Shown here: positions 1 through 7,379 of the stretch, piece after piece
Layout: each line of letters starts with the position of its first letter
Numbering within the stretch: position 1 is the first letter of the stretch
DNA from: REEB509 sp049314555
GTDB lineage: Bacteria > Pseudomonadota > Alphaproteobacteria > Caulobacterales > Aquidulcibacteraceae
Reading direction: 5' to 3'
Assembly: GCA_049314555.1 (NCBI GenBank)
Contig: JBMOEW010000048.1
Span: forward strand, 1-17,077
Length of the DNA: 17,077 bases
The notes under the pieces: generated by a model
Told to the model about the DNA's origin: nothing
The model's database searches: none
The model's input: the letters and a program-made list of their open reading frames with translations, nothing else
Made by a program: the position numbers and the translations under genes

Positions 1-118
1 GCTGAATTTCCCCCAACCCCCAAGAAGTGGCGATTTCCCCGTCGACGCTTAGTAAAGGCTCAAACACTTCCCGGTAAACACCGATTACTGTCCCTTATGC
101 CAGAATGGCGGAACCACG

Positions 119-2362
119 ATGACGGAAATCGTTTTTGACGGCGCGATGCGTCGGTCAGTGATTGTAAAGTCGGCTGCTGCGCCAGTGTTCACCTTGGCGA
201 TTTTTTTGAGCGCCGCTTTGGTTTTTTCCGTCCAGCCCATGTTTTCCAAGATGGTGCTGCCCATCGTTGGTGGCTCTGCCGGCGTGTGGAATGTAGCCTT
301 GGTGTTTTTCCAAGCGGCCCTCCTCGTTGGGTACATCTATGCTCACCTCCTGCAGCGCGCGCCATTTCGTGTCCAGATCGGCGTGCACTTGATCGTCTTG
401 GTTCTTGCAGGCCTTACTTTGCCGATCGCAGTCGCAGCAGGTTTTGAGACGCCGCCGGAAAGCGGGCAGGCGGGCTGGTTGATCGGTTTGTTTGCGCTTT
501 CGGTGGGGGCACCGTTTGTCGCAATTTCGGCTACCGCCCCTTTGCTCCAAGCCTGGTTTGCGCGGACCGGCAGATCGGATGCTGGCGATCCTTACTTTCT
601 CTATGCAGCATCAAATGTGGGTAGTCTGATTGCCTTGTTGGGCTACCCCCTGTTGCTCGAGCCGCTGCTTGGAGCACACGCCCAGGCCGACATCTGGTTT
701 GGCGGGTTTGTTGCGCTTGGAGCGCTGATCGCTTGCTGCGGCCTCTTGACGTTGGGATCGCAGGCGCATGCCGATGACAATGCGTCGGCTTCCTCCGCTG
801 CCTCAGCCGTTAGCGCCTTCCGGGCGACTTGGGGCCAAAGGTTCAGCTGGGTTCTGTATGCTTTCGCGCCTTCGATGCTGTTGGTGGCGGCCAGCACGCA
901 CATCACGACGGATGTGGCTTCTGCGCCATTGCTTTGGGTGGCACCGCTTGCGCTCTATCTGCTCGCGTTCATTGTCGCGTTTTCCCGCAAGGCGTTGCTC
1001 CCGGCGCGGACGGTTCAGCTGTTTCATCTTGCAATGGTGGTCTCTGCGCTGATCCTGTCTTGGATTTATGTGCCTTGGACAAGCTTGCTGATTGTGACGC
1101 TGATGGCCTTGTTTTTTGGCTGCTGGGTCTGCCTTCAGGAGTTGTACAATCGTCGACCCGAAGCCGCTGGTTTGACGGAATTCTATGTGTGGATGTCGGT
1201 GGGCGGTGTGTTGGGTGGTGCCTTTGCTGCCTTGGCTGCACCGGTGATCTTCGATGTCGTGATGGAATATCCACTAGCGCTTGCACTGACGCTGCTTTTG
1301 CGCCCTTGGGGAGCACCCACTTCGCGGCCTTTGCTTTGGATCGCTGGCACTTTGTTTGTGGTTGCCGCTGCGCTGACTGGGTGGTCATTGTACGTGGACG
1401 GAAAGCCGATGGCTGCCCTGATCTATCCGGCCATGGCGATGGCAATGGCGGCGATGGTTATGGTTCAGCGCAACCCTCTGGCGCTTGCTGCGGGCGGGCT
1501 TGTGGTGGCTTTGCTGGGCATGGGGGTGACACAGGCTGGTGTGATCCAGATGTCGCGCAGTTTTTATGGGATGGTGAGCGTATCGGACGATACCGAAGCT
1601 GGCTACCGCATGATGAGCCATGGCACGACAGTGCATGGCGTGCAGTCAACCGATCCGATGTTGGTCCATACGCCGGGTGCCTATTACGGGCCCAAAGGGC
1701 CGATCGGCCAAGCCTTCCGCGTTCTCAACGCCAGCCACGACGTGCGGCGCGTGGATGCGATTGGGCTTGGGGTCGGTGCGGTGAGTTGTTATGCGAAACC
1801 GGGCCAAGCCTGGACCTTTTATGAGATCGACCGTGACGTTGTGCATTTGGCGCGGGACTCTGGGTTGTTTACCTACGTTTCCCATTGCGCGCCGGATGCA
1901 CGGATGGTCTTGGGCGACGGGCGGCTTATGCTGGCTCGCGAACCGCAAGGCGTCGTCGACATCCTGCTTGTGGATGCGTTCAGCTCAGACTCGGTGCCCG
2001 CACATTTGCTGACGCAGGAGGCGTTCGCCCTTTACCTCAGCCACTTGTCTGAGACGGGTGTGGCACTGATCCACATTTCCAACCGGAACTTGGCGTTGGG
2101 CGATGTGGTGGCGCGGGCAGCAACTGCTGCCGGTGGATTGGTTATTGAGCGCAAATTCGTCAACGCGGACTCAAGCAGCATGCGCTGGCAAAACCTCTCA
2201 ACGGAGCTGATGGCGGTGGCCAAATCCGAAGACGCCCTCGCGCCAATCATGGCAACGGGGGATTGGGCTTGGTCTTCGGCCAGCGATCGCCGCGTGTGGA
2301 CCGATGACTATACCAATATCATGGAGCCGCTCCTGACGCGCATGCGCGAAAGCAAGCGCTAA
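119..2362 (+). CDS. Fused MFS-like membrane / spermidine-synthase-like protein
   Basis: Predicted 747-residue inner-membrane protein. Residues about 20-475 are a run of roughly a dozen hydrophobic segments; the stretch FSVQPMFSKMVLP near residue 36 is typical of the family annotated 'fused MFS/spermidine synthase'. Residues about 520-747 form a soluble Rossmann-like methyltransferase/spermidine-synthase fold, with the glycine-rich loop GLGVGA (549-554), an acidic YEID (568-571), GDGR (599-602) and DAFSSDSVPAH (619-629). In true spermidine synthases these positions bind the aminopropyl donor; whether this fused protein makes polyamines is unproven, and homologues are usually annotated by domain only. 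The ATG at 119 follows a weak GGCGGA; an ATG at 146 is also possible. Its TAA overlaps the stop of the convergent hydrolase gene by a few bases, so no terminator lies between them. Domain assignment is secure, substrate unknown. Confidence 0.9.
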   Translation: MTEIVFDGAMRRSVIVKSAAAPVFTLAIFLSAALVFSVQPMFSKMVLPIVGGSAGVWNVALVFFQAALLVGYIYAHLLQRAPFRVQIGVHLIVLVLAGLTLPIAVAAGFETPPESGQAGWLIGLFALSVGAPFVAISATAPLLQAWFARTGRSDAGDPYFLYAASNVGSLIALLGYPLLLEPLLGAHAQADIWFGGFVALGALIACCGLLTLGSQAHADDNASASSAASAVSAFRATWGQRFSWVLYAFAPSMLLVAASTHITTDVASAPLLWVAPLALYLLAFIVAFSRKALLPARTVQLFHLAMVVSALILSWIYVPWTSLLIVTLMALFFGCWVCLQELYNRRPEAAGLTEFYVWMSVGGVLGGAFAALAAPVIFDVVMEYPLALALTLLLRPWGAPTSRPLLWIAGTLFVVAAALTGWSLYVDGKPMAALIYPAMAMAMAAMVMVQRNPLALAAGGLVVALLGMGVTQAGVIQMSRSFYGMVSVSDDTEAGYRMMSHGTTVHGVQSTDPMLVHTPGAYYGPKGPIGQAFRVLNASHDVRRVDAIGLGVGAVSCYAKPGQAWTFYEIDRDVVHLARDSGLFTYVSHCAPDARMVLGDGRLMLAREPQGVVDILLVDAFSSDSVPAHLLTQEAFALYLSHLSETGVALIHISNRNLALGDVVARAATAAGGLVIERKFVNADSSSMRWQNLSTELMAVAKSEDALAPIMATGDWAWSSASDRRVWTDDYTNIMEPLLTRMRESKR

Positions 2363-3207
2363 TTGCCATCGGCGGCGAGGAAAGCCACGAGGGCTGCGGC
2401 AAAGGCCGGGTCTGAAACGGCCGACAGATGGTCTCCGGGAACGCGAACCACTTGGGCGTTTGGCAATGCGACTGCGAGGTCTTCTGCAGAGCCGTTGTCT
2501 TGGTCCTGGTCGCCGCTCACGATGAGTGTGGGCAGGGACAAGGTCGCTAGGACTTCGCTGGGCGTATCGACTTGGCTGCGCAGGACACCAAGGACGGCGA
2601 GGGGATCGATGTGGGACCTGGCCACGGCATTTTGGACGATGCGGCCCAGACGCGGATCGGCCGCCGCTTCGCCATTGAGGATCGCGTCTTCGAACAGGGC
2701 ACGGCGCGGCGCGCCTTGCACGATGCCGCTGTAGCCCATTCCGCCAAGCGCGACCCTTCCGGGACGCGCGCCAGATGCCAGCAAGCGCACGGCAATCTGA
2801 GCACCCATGGAGTATCCGACAAGGTCGAACTCTTGCAGATCGAGTTCTGCGATCACAGCCTGTGTGTCTCGGGCAAGAACGTCTTGGGGATAGTCTGATG
2901 CAGACGTTGGGGCGCTCGAGCGACCATGGGCTCGGAAGTCTGGCAATACTACCCGTCGGCCGAGCCCAGCGATGCGTTCAGCGATGCCCGGTGCAATCCA
3001 ATTGTTTGAGGCGCTCGAAAGCAGTCCATGCAGCATCAAGACTGGACGGCCAACACCAATACTACGATAGGCAATGGCTGCGTTGTTGAAGCCGGGTAAG
3101 GTCAAGGTCCAAGCCTCCGGTGGCGGAGGGGCAGTCTGCGCCATAGCCGCTTCGACACAAACGATCCCGGCACACAAAAGGGTTCGTCGTGTCATGGGGT
3201 GGGTCAT
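2359..3207 (-). CDS. Exported alpha/beta-hydrolase fold protein
   Basis: 282 residues with the alpha/beta-hydrolase catalytic layout: oxyanion region HGLLSS (about 60-65), nucleophile elbow GYSMG with Ser133, an acid in SGDQDQD (Asp233 or Asp235) and His260 in VPGDH. The N-terminus MTRRTLLCAG is followed by a short hydrophobic stretch and AMA/QT, which fits a signal-peptidase site near residue 23. The twin arginine suggests Tat export, but the motif is not complete, so Sec export is equally possible. The product would be a periplasmic hydrolase acting on an ester or similar substrate; the sequence does not say which. Two starts are plausible (3207, or the internal ATG at 3195), neither with a clear Shine-Dalgarno. 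It is divergent from the phosphatase gene across about 60 bp and convergent with the fused MFS/spermidine-synthase gene. Confidence 0.88.
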   Translation of the reverse strand: MTHPMTRRTLLCAGIVCVEAAMAQTAPPPPEAWTLTLPGFNNAAIAYRSIGVGRPVLMLHGLLSSASNNWIAPGIAERIAGLGRRVVLPDFRAHGRSSAPTSASDYPQDVLARDTQAVIAELDLQEFDLVGYSMGAQIAVRLLASGARPGRVALGGMGYSGIVQGAPRRALFEDAILNGEAAADPRLGRIVQNAVARSHIDPLAVLGVLRSQVDTPSEVLATLSLPTLIVSGDQDQDNGSAEDLAVALPNAQVVRVPGDHLSAVSDPAFAAALVAFLAADGN

Positions 3208-3270
3208 CGGTGGAATGTAACTTAGGATTGAGCGGATGTACCAGTCGACATCGCACCAATGGGGGATGGT

Positions 3271-4047
3271 ATGCAGGATCGAGTGAAGCAGTTGGAAGGG
3301 GTTGTGAACTTCCGCGATTTTGGCGGCTATCTTGGCTTCGACGGTGCGATGCTGCGTCGCGGTTTATTGTTTCGCTCAGCGCACTTTGCGGAAGCCAGCG
3401 ACGGCGATCTTGATGCCCTTGACCAGTTGGGCGTTGGCGCTGTGACAGATTTGCGCCGTCCTGAAGAACGGGAGGCCCAACCCAATCGATGGCCGCGGGG
3501 CGGGGTCTTTGTTCATCAGAATGACGAAGGGCAGGTTTCCAAGCCGCCGCATGTCGCCTTCTTGGAGGAGGCTGAACTAAGTGCGGAGGCGGTTCGGGGT
3601 TATATGCTCGGGACGTATGGGCAAATACCTTATGAGCCTCGTTATCTTAATCTGTTCTCGGCCTTTTTACGCGGGCTGGTTCAGACGCAGCGCGCAGGTG
3701 TGGTGCATTGCGCTGCTGGCAAAGATCGAACCGGTATCATCGTGGCGGTAACCCAGTTGCTGTTGGGTGTAGATCGCGCGGCGGTCTATGCCGATTATGA
3801 ACTAACGAACACCGTGGTCGATTTAGAAGCGCGATTGCCCCGGATGCGCTCCATTATCGAAGCACGCTATGGCGTTGCCGTTACCGATGAGGTGGCGCGG
3901 CCGATGGTTGGGGTGCACGCGGACTACTTGAAGACCGCGCTCGACGCGATCGAAGGTCGAAGTGGTAGTATCGAGTTGTATGCGCGCACTGAAATGGGCC
4001 TTAGCGTGGCAGAGATATCCCAATTGCGAGGCCTTCTGCTTCAATGA
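3271..4047 (+). CDS. Tyrosine-protein phosphatase (PTP, CX5R type)
   Basis: 258 residues from the chosen ATG. The N-terminus carries VVNFRDFGGY, the signature opening of the bacterial atypical tyrosine/lipid phosphatase family, then TDLRRPEER, in which the conserved DLR precedes the catalytic half. The phosphate-binding loop is HCAAGKDRTG (Cys147, Arg153 in this numbering), a complete CX5R site with the Lys-Asp pair typical of this family. It should dephosphorylate phosphotyrosine or possibly phosphoinositide-like substrates in the cytoplasm; no signal peptide is visible. The start at 3271 is preferred because GGGGGA lies four bases upstream, whereas the in-frame ATG at 3259 has no such site; the difference is four residues. 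The gene ends 24 bp from the convergent histidine-kinase remnant, which offers no clear functional link. Confidence 0.88.
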   Translation: MQDRVKQLEGVVNFRDFGGYLGFDGAMLRRGLLFRSAHFAEASDGDLDALDQLGVGAVTDLRRPEEREAQPNRWPRGGVFVHQNDEGQVSKPPHVAFLEEAELSAEAVRGYMLGTYGQIPYEPRYLNLFSAFLRGLVQTQRAGVVHCAAGKDRTGIIVAVTQLLLGVDRAAVYADYELTNTVVDLEARLPRMRSIIEARYGVAVTDEVARPMVGVHADYLKTALDAIEGRSGSIELYARTEMGLSVAEISQLRGLLLQ

Positions 4048-4071
4048 AACGCCTTTGTTCAGCCCACTGAC

Positions 4072-4284
4072 TCATGGGTTGATCGGTAGGGTCACGCGGG
4101 CGATCAAACCACCCTCGGGGCGGTTGACTAAACTCACCGTGCCGCCGTGCGCTTTGGTGATTGATGCCACAATCGAAAGGCCAAGGCCCATGCCACCTGT
4201 GACAAGGCTGCGGGAGCGTTCGGCCCTAAAGAATGGCTCGAAGGCGTGTGCGAGGTCAGCTTGGTCCATACCAGGCCCGCGGTC
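4072..4284 (-). pseudogene. C-terminal remnant of a sensor histidine kinase (HATPase_c)
   Basis: About 70 residues of a histidine-kinase ATPase domain remain in one frame: DRGPGM (N/G1 box), then FEPFFRAE (F box) and GGMGLGLSIV (G2 box), ending with the usual GG-x-ARVTLP tail and a natural stop. Everything before DRGPGM is gone: the dimerisation helix with the phospho-His, the sensor and the membrane segments. Just upstream the frame runs into IS66 transposase DNA and meets a stop near 4309. The fragment therefore cannot signal. An internal ATG (4269) could start a 65-residue peptide, but nothing suggests it is used. The break is best explained by IS66 insertion followed by deletion of the promoter-proximal part of the kinase gene. 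Confidence 0.88.
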
Positions 4285-4951
4285 GTACCCATCCGCGGAG
4301 CACCGCGGTCATTAAACCCCAGGCGTCGCCTTCGAAGGGCCTGGTGATCGACGCCCAATGCCCCGGCAATAGCTCGCTAAGCCTTGCGGCCGGGTGATCA
4401 GCGATCCGCGCGAGCACGGCGGCGAGCCAGGCGTGCGGATCGACGCCATTGAGTTTCGCGGTCATGGTCAGGCTGTAGATCATCGCGGCGCGATCGCCGC
4501 CGCGTTGTGAGCCCGCGAACAGCCAGGATTTCCGCCCGATGGCGATGTCACGCAGGGCGCGTTCAGCAGCGTTGTTTGTATGACAAATGACGCCATCGTC
4601 GAGAAAACGCGCGAAGGCGTTCCAGCGCACCAGCATGTAGTGCAGCGCTTTGCCGATGGGCGTGCCGCCGGAGACCCGTTGGCGATGATCCTTCATCCAG
4701 AGATGCAAGTCGTCGACCAGTGGCTTCACTCTGTCTTGCCGCGCGACGAGGCGATCGTCGGCATTGCGACCATTCAGCTTCCGCTCAATGTCGAAGAATG
4801 CGTCAATGCGTTGTACCGCTTCGAGCGCAATTGGCGAGATCACAGTACGCGGATCGCGCGTTTTGGCGGCGACATCCGCCAGCACGAAGAATTTGCGCCG
4901 ACTGTGCGCCCAACACGCCGCTTCAGTGGTCGCCCAACCTGTTTGCTCACC
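4256..4951 (-). pseudogene. tnpC: IS66-family transposase TnpC, C-terminal fragment
   Basis: An open stretch of about 231 codons reads from TTEAACWAHSRRKFF to ELLPGHW. These are hallmarks of the IS66 TnpC C-terminal part. The catalytic Glu lies in CHTNNAAERALR, followed by RKSWLFAGSQRGGDRAA and the IS66 C-terminal element (LNGVDPHAWLAAVLARIADHPA). Full TnpC is about 500 residues or more, so the N-terminal half, including the leucine-zipper region and the first catalytic Asp residues, is missing. An in-frame TGA at 4952-4954 closes the frame upstream; the first usable start is a GTG at 4885. The last ~30 residues do not look like a usual IS66 terminus and run into kinase DNA. The helper genes tnpA and tnpB are absent. 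Not able to transpose by itself. Confidence 0.9.
4285..4951 (-). mobile_element. IS66-family element remnant
   Basis: The DNA between the broken histidine kinase and the Rieske operon is an IS66 remnant, identified only by its TnpC coding content. The downstream boundary is placed at about 4285, where the kinase frame is lost and the sequence begins GTAC. IS66 ends commonly begin GTAA, so this end is plausible but not proven. The other boundary, near 4951, is a deletion breakpoint and not a true end: TnpC is cut in mid-protein there and the next gene's stop codon lies only 13 bp further on. No matching terminal repeat is visible on that side. Confidence 0.7.
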
Positions 4952-4966
4952 TCACGATCATACGGT

Positions 4967-5728
4967 CTAAAGGCGACGGATGGCTTCGGGTGCCACGCGA
5001 AACTGAACCTGATCGCGCACCCGCATCAGTCTGCCTATCGCAAGCACTGGATCGGCCAGAAATGGCAGGATGGTTGTGCCATGGGGTCTGCCATGCGCGT
5101 CAAGGAAAAGAGGGGCCGAAAGGCCATCGCCGCAGGTTCCAACTCGGCAGAAGGCCAAAGGCAGTTCGCCGCGGGCGCAGAGGGCCGCACACGATTTGTG
5201 GGTTTTGCCAAAGCCCGGGCGCATGGCACCAAACCAGCACTTGGCGTCCAGGATTTCGCCGCTGAGCGCCACCTCGCCGAGATCGGCGACGGTCGCGTCC
5301 AACGCGACGTTGGCTTGGCTGGGTGCCGGCTTGACCCAATCGGGGGTGTCTGAGACCGCCAGCATCATGTTTTCACCGCGCACTATCGCGCTGGCCCTTA
5401 TGGTTACTGCGGTGGCGACCAGATCACGCGGCAAAATGGCGGCCACACCTGTTTTGCCACTCGTGGCCAAGAGGGCAGTCCGCACGACCCCATTATGCTG
5501 CGTCAAAAGAGCGGGGTAAGGCGTGTTGAGCAATGTGCCTGTCCAAAGCTGAACTTCGCTTTGCTGCCATTGGCCAGGGCCGGATGAAAGACCATTGCGG
5601 CCGAGGGCGATACCGGCGGTTGCCCCGCTTGCCAGCAAGCCGAGTGACGCCGCCAACAAGAAGCGTCGATCTGGCTTTGGTGCGGTCTGGCTCCAGCCGA
5701 TGAAGAAGTCGTCTTGGGTGTCGCTCAT
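4967..5728 (-). CDS. Membrane-anchored Cys/His-motif protein of the Rieske operon
   Basis: 253 residues, family not recognised. After a short cytoplasmic N-terminus, RRFLLAASLGLLASGATAGIA (about 21-41) is a single hydrophobic segment, either a signal anchor or an uncleaved signal peptide, placing the rest in the periplasm. The notable part is residues 158-199: GEILDAKCWFGAM (Cys164), PGFGKTHKSCAALC (His177, Cys180, Cys184), then Cys194 and Cys199. This spaced Cys/His set could bind a metal or cofactor or form disulfides; that is inference. Its start overlaps the end of the Rieske/ferric-reductase gene by 4 bp (ATGA), so it is translated from the same mRNA and probably works with it. It is the last intact gene before the IS66 scar; downstream members of the operon may have been deleted. 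Confidence 0.8.
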   Translation of the reverse strand: MSDTQDDFFIGWSQTAPKPDRRFLLAASLGLLASGATAGIALGRNGLSSGPGQWQQSEVQLWTGTLLNTPYPALLTQHNGVVRTALLATSGKTGVAAILPRDLVATAVTIRASAIVRGENMMLAVSDTPDWVKPAPSQANVALDATVADLGEVALSGEILDAKCWFGAMRPGFGKTHKSCAALCARGELPLAFCRVGTCGDGLSAPLFLDAHGRPHGTTILPFLADPVLAIGRLMRVRDQVQFRVAPEAIRRL

Positions 5729-6780
5729 GTGCGGGGGCCGATCGTTGAAGGCGGGACCGGTGTTCCTGGTGGGAGGGGGATGGGATCGACCTCAACCACC
5801 CCCCCGACGATACGCGTGCGATAGGTTGAGATTTTCTCAGCGTATGGCGGTGGAGAGGCGCCGTCCTCGGGGCGGTACTGAAACCCATGCCAGGGGCATG
5901 TCACGCAGCCATCGACAATCTTGCCTTCCCCAAGTGGACCGCCTTGGTGGCGGCAGCGATTTGACATCGCATAGATTTTGTCGCCGTCACGGAAAACTGC
6001 GATGGCCTCGCCAACTGGCGGGGTCAGGATTTGGGCGCGCTTATCGGGAATGTCTTGCGCAATGGGACCAATCAGCCAGCCAGGTTGAGTTGTGGTTGCT
6101 GGGTTGTTGTCTTGGCGCATGGCTTTGCGCGCGGCGAGGGTGTGCAGGCAGATGAGACTGCCGGCGCTGAGACCCACGGCCCACGCGTATCCGGACGCTT
6201 TTTCCGCTTGGAGCGCGCCGAGCACTACGTGCCCGATCACGGCGGTGTAAGCGAAGTAGGCACCAAAGTGGAGCGCCTTCCATAAGCCCGGACCGAGCAA
6301 GGCATTCCAAAAATCATGGCTGGTTGCTGCCATTACCAACAAAATCAAAAGGGCCAAAAGGCCAAGGCTCTCAAACGGAAACCCTTGGATTGAATCGTAG
6401 CGCGGATTTGCAATCAGAAGCGAAAGAAAGGGGTTTGTGGGCGAAAAGCCGTGATACCAAATCAGCACAAGGGCGGCATGGGCGAGCGCCAATAAGAAGA
6501 CCGTCACGCCGATATGGCGGCGATTGTAGAGCAGCGGTGCAAAGCGCGGATGCAGCCGTGCCAGCGGCCCGATGGCAAGCGTTAGGGTGAGAAGGGCAAA
6601 TGCTGCAGCGCCAAGAGCGCGCAAAACAATCTGGATTTCCGTTGGTCGTGACCCGGGGGCTTGGGAGAAGAGCGCGCTCTCAATGAAGCCCGTCACGAAA
6701 ACCGCGACGCCGAGGCCGAGGACAAGGTCATGGCGCTTCTTGAAGGGGGTCCATTGCACAGCTTTGTAAACGTGTCCCAT
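5725..6780 (-). CDS. Ferric-reductase-like membrane domain fused to Rieske [2Fe-2S] domain
   Basis: 351 residues in two parts. Residues about 18-217 have around six hydrophobic segments in the arrangement of ferric-reductase-like/MsrQ-type haem b proteins, with candidate haem ligands His101, His171 and His184 inside or at the edge of segments and the NRRHIG loop at 86-91. Residues about 232-335 form a Rieske-type domain: Cys276-x-His278 (NRCRHQGGPL) and Cys295-x2-His298 (CVTCPWHGFQY), the full set of [2Fe-2S] ligands. Such a protein would pass electrons between haem in the membrane and an iron-sulfur cluster. The FAD/NAD-binding domain usual in classical ferric reductases is absent. Its ATG overlaps the stop of the preceding small gene by one base (TGATG). 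Partner and substrate are not evident from the sequence. Confidence 0.88.
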   Translation of the reverse strand: MGHVYKAVQWTPFKKRHDLVLGLGVAVFVTGFIESALFSQAPGSRPTEIQIVLRALGAAAFALLTLTLAIGPLARLHPRFAPLLYNRRHIGVTVFLLALAHAALVLIWYHGFSPTNPFLSLLIANPRYDSIQGFPFESLGLLALLILLVMAATSHDFWNALLGPGLWKALHFGAYFAYTAVIGHVVLGALQAEKASGYAWAVGLSAGSLICLHTLAARKAMRQDNNPATTTQPGWLIGPIAQDIPDKRAQILTPPVGEAIAVFRDGDKIYAMSNRCRHQGGPLGEGKIVDGCVTCPWHGFQYRPEDGASPPPYAEKISTYRTRIVGGVVEVDPIPLPPGTPVPPSTIGPRT

Positions 6781-6926
6781 CAGGCATCATCCGCGGCGGT
6801 TGGCATCTGATATTGACGCTGGTGGGTGGTGGATTTCACGACAATGGCGGTAACCAAGCCCGCAAGAATTACGATGGCCAAAATCGGCCACAGCCTGGCG
6901 TGCAGTTTGCGCTGCCCTCTGTTCAT
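6780..6926 (-). CDS. Small single-span membrane protein of the Rieske operon
   Basis: 48 residues starting MNRGQRKLHAR, followed by one hydrophobic helix (LWPILAIVILAGLVTAIVV, about 12-30) and a short polar tail. The start is the ATG overlapping the previous gene's stop (ATGA, 6923-6926), and the stop touches the next gene's ATG. This tight stop-start chain supports it as a real gene despite its size. A longer in-frame reading from 7004 exists but would run through the upstream gene in another frame. Basic residues before the helix predict N-in, C-out topology. Small one-helix subunits often stabilise respiratory complexes; that is an analogy only. Confidence 0.72.
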   Translation of the reverse strand: MNRGQRKLHARLWPILAIVILAGLVTAIVVKSTTHQRQYQMPTAADDA

Positions 6927-7150
6927 CCGCGGTCCTCCGGTGGGCGAACGCCTGCGGCACGCAAAAGAACAAGCGGCCAAAGCGTAATGAGGCCCGGCAC
7001 CCAAAGCGCCTTCACGTAGAACGGTGCGATCGCTGCATTATGGTCCAGGCGCTTCAACGCGAAGGTAAGCATCCAGCCGGCAACAACCGCTCCCACCGCG
7101 GCATACCCGGCCAAAAGCAGCCAAAACGACACGGCGAGCATCTCGATCAC
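6923..7150 (-). CDS. Small two-span membrane protein, first gene of the Rieske operon
   Basis: 75 residues with two hydrophobic segments (about 4-31 and 45-65) and the sequence FYVKALWVPGLITLWPLVLLRAAG near the C-terminus. Family not recognised. The start is taken as GTG at 7150, because GGGGGA lies six bases upstream; the ATG at 7141 would lose three residues and sits too far from that site. It overlaps the next gene by 4 bp (ATGA). It leads a four-gene operon, so the promoter should lie in the ~230-bp divergent gap upstream. Confidence 0.72.
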   Translation of the reverse strand: MIEMLAVSFWLLLAGYAAVGAVVAGWMLTFALKRLDHNAAIAPFYVKALWVPGLITLWPLVLLRAAGVRPPEDRG

Positions 7151-7379
7151 TTTTGGTCCCCCATGGGCTAACCATTACGCTTCACGATTTCGATTGGTTA
7201 CACCAACGTAAATTTCCGAATCGTGCCCAAGACCGACGAGGCGAGAGCACGCATTCTATCAGCCGAAACATGATGTGGGGGTCGTCGTCTTGCGGCTTTC
7301 GCGCGCATGCCAAGGGGCTCTTGGAGGAATTTGCGTGGCGGTTCACAAAACCGAAAGCGTGATCGCTTATGCTCCGCCA
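7151..7379. promoter_or_regulatory. Divergent intergenic region
   Basis: This gap separates the Rieske operon (leftward) from the lipoprotein gene (rightward) and must hold both promoters unless the lipoprotein ORF starts earlier. A short inverted repeat TTGGT-tac-ACCAA lies at 7194-7206, about 45 bp upstream of the operon's first codon; it could be a regulator site. I see no convincing sigma-70 hexamer pair on either strand. Confidence 0.35.

Noticed and set aside
829..1824. Long plus-strand reading frame (331 codons) inside the MFS/spermidine-synthase gene
   Set aside because: It is an alternative frame of the larger gene, rich in Cys, Trp and Gly in a random-looking way, with no recognisable motif; a shadow of GC-rich coding DNA.
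4277..4310. CCGCGGTC at 4277-4284 and again at 4303-4310, the size of an IS66 target-site duplication
   Set aside because: A target duplication must flank both ends of the element. Both copies are at the same end, and the other end is deleted; more likely chance or part of the terminal repeat.
4580..5353. 257-codon plus-strand frame over the IS66 remnant and the Cys/His gene
   Set aside because: It runs across the breakpoint between two unrelated minus-strand genes and has no motif; shadow frame.
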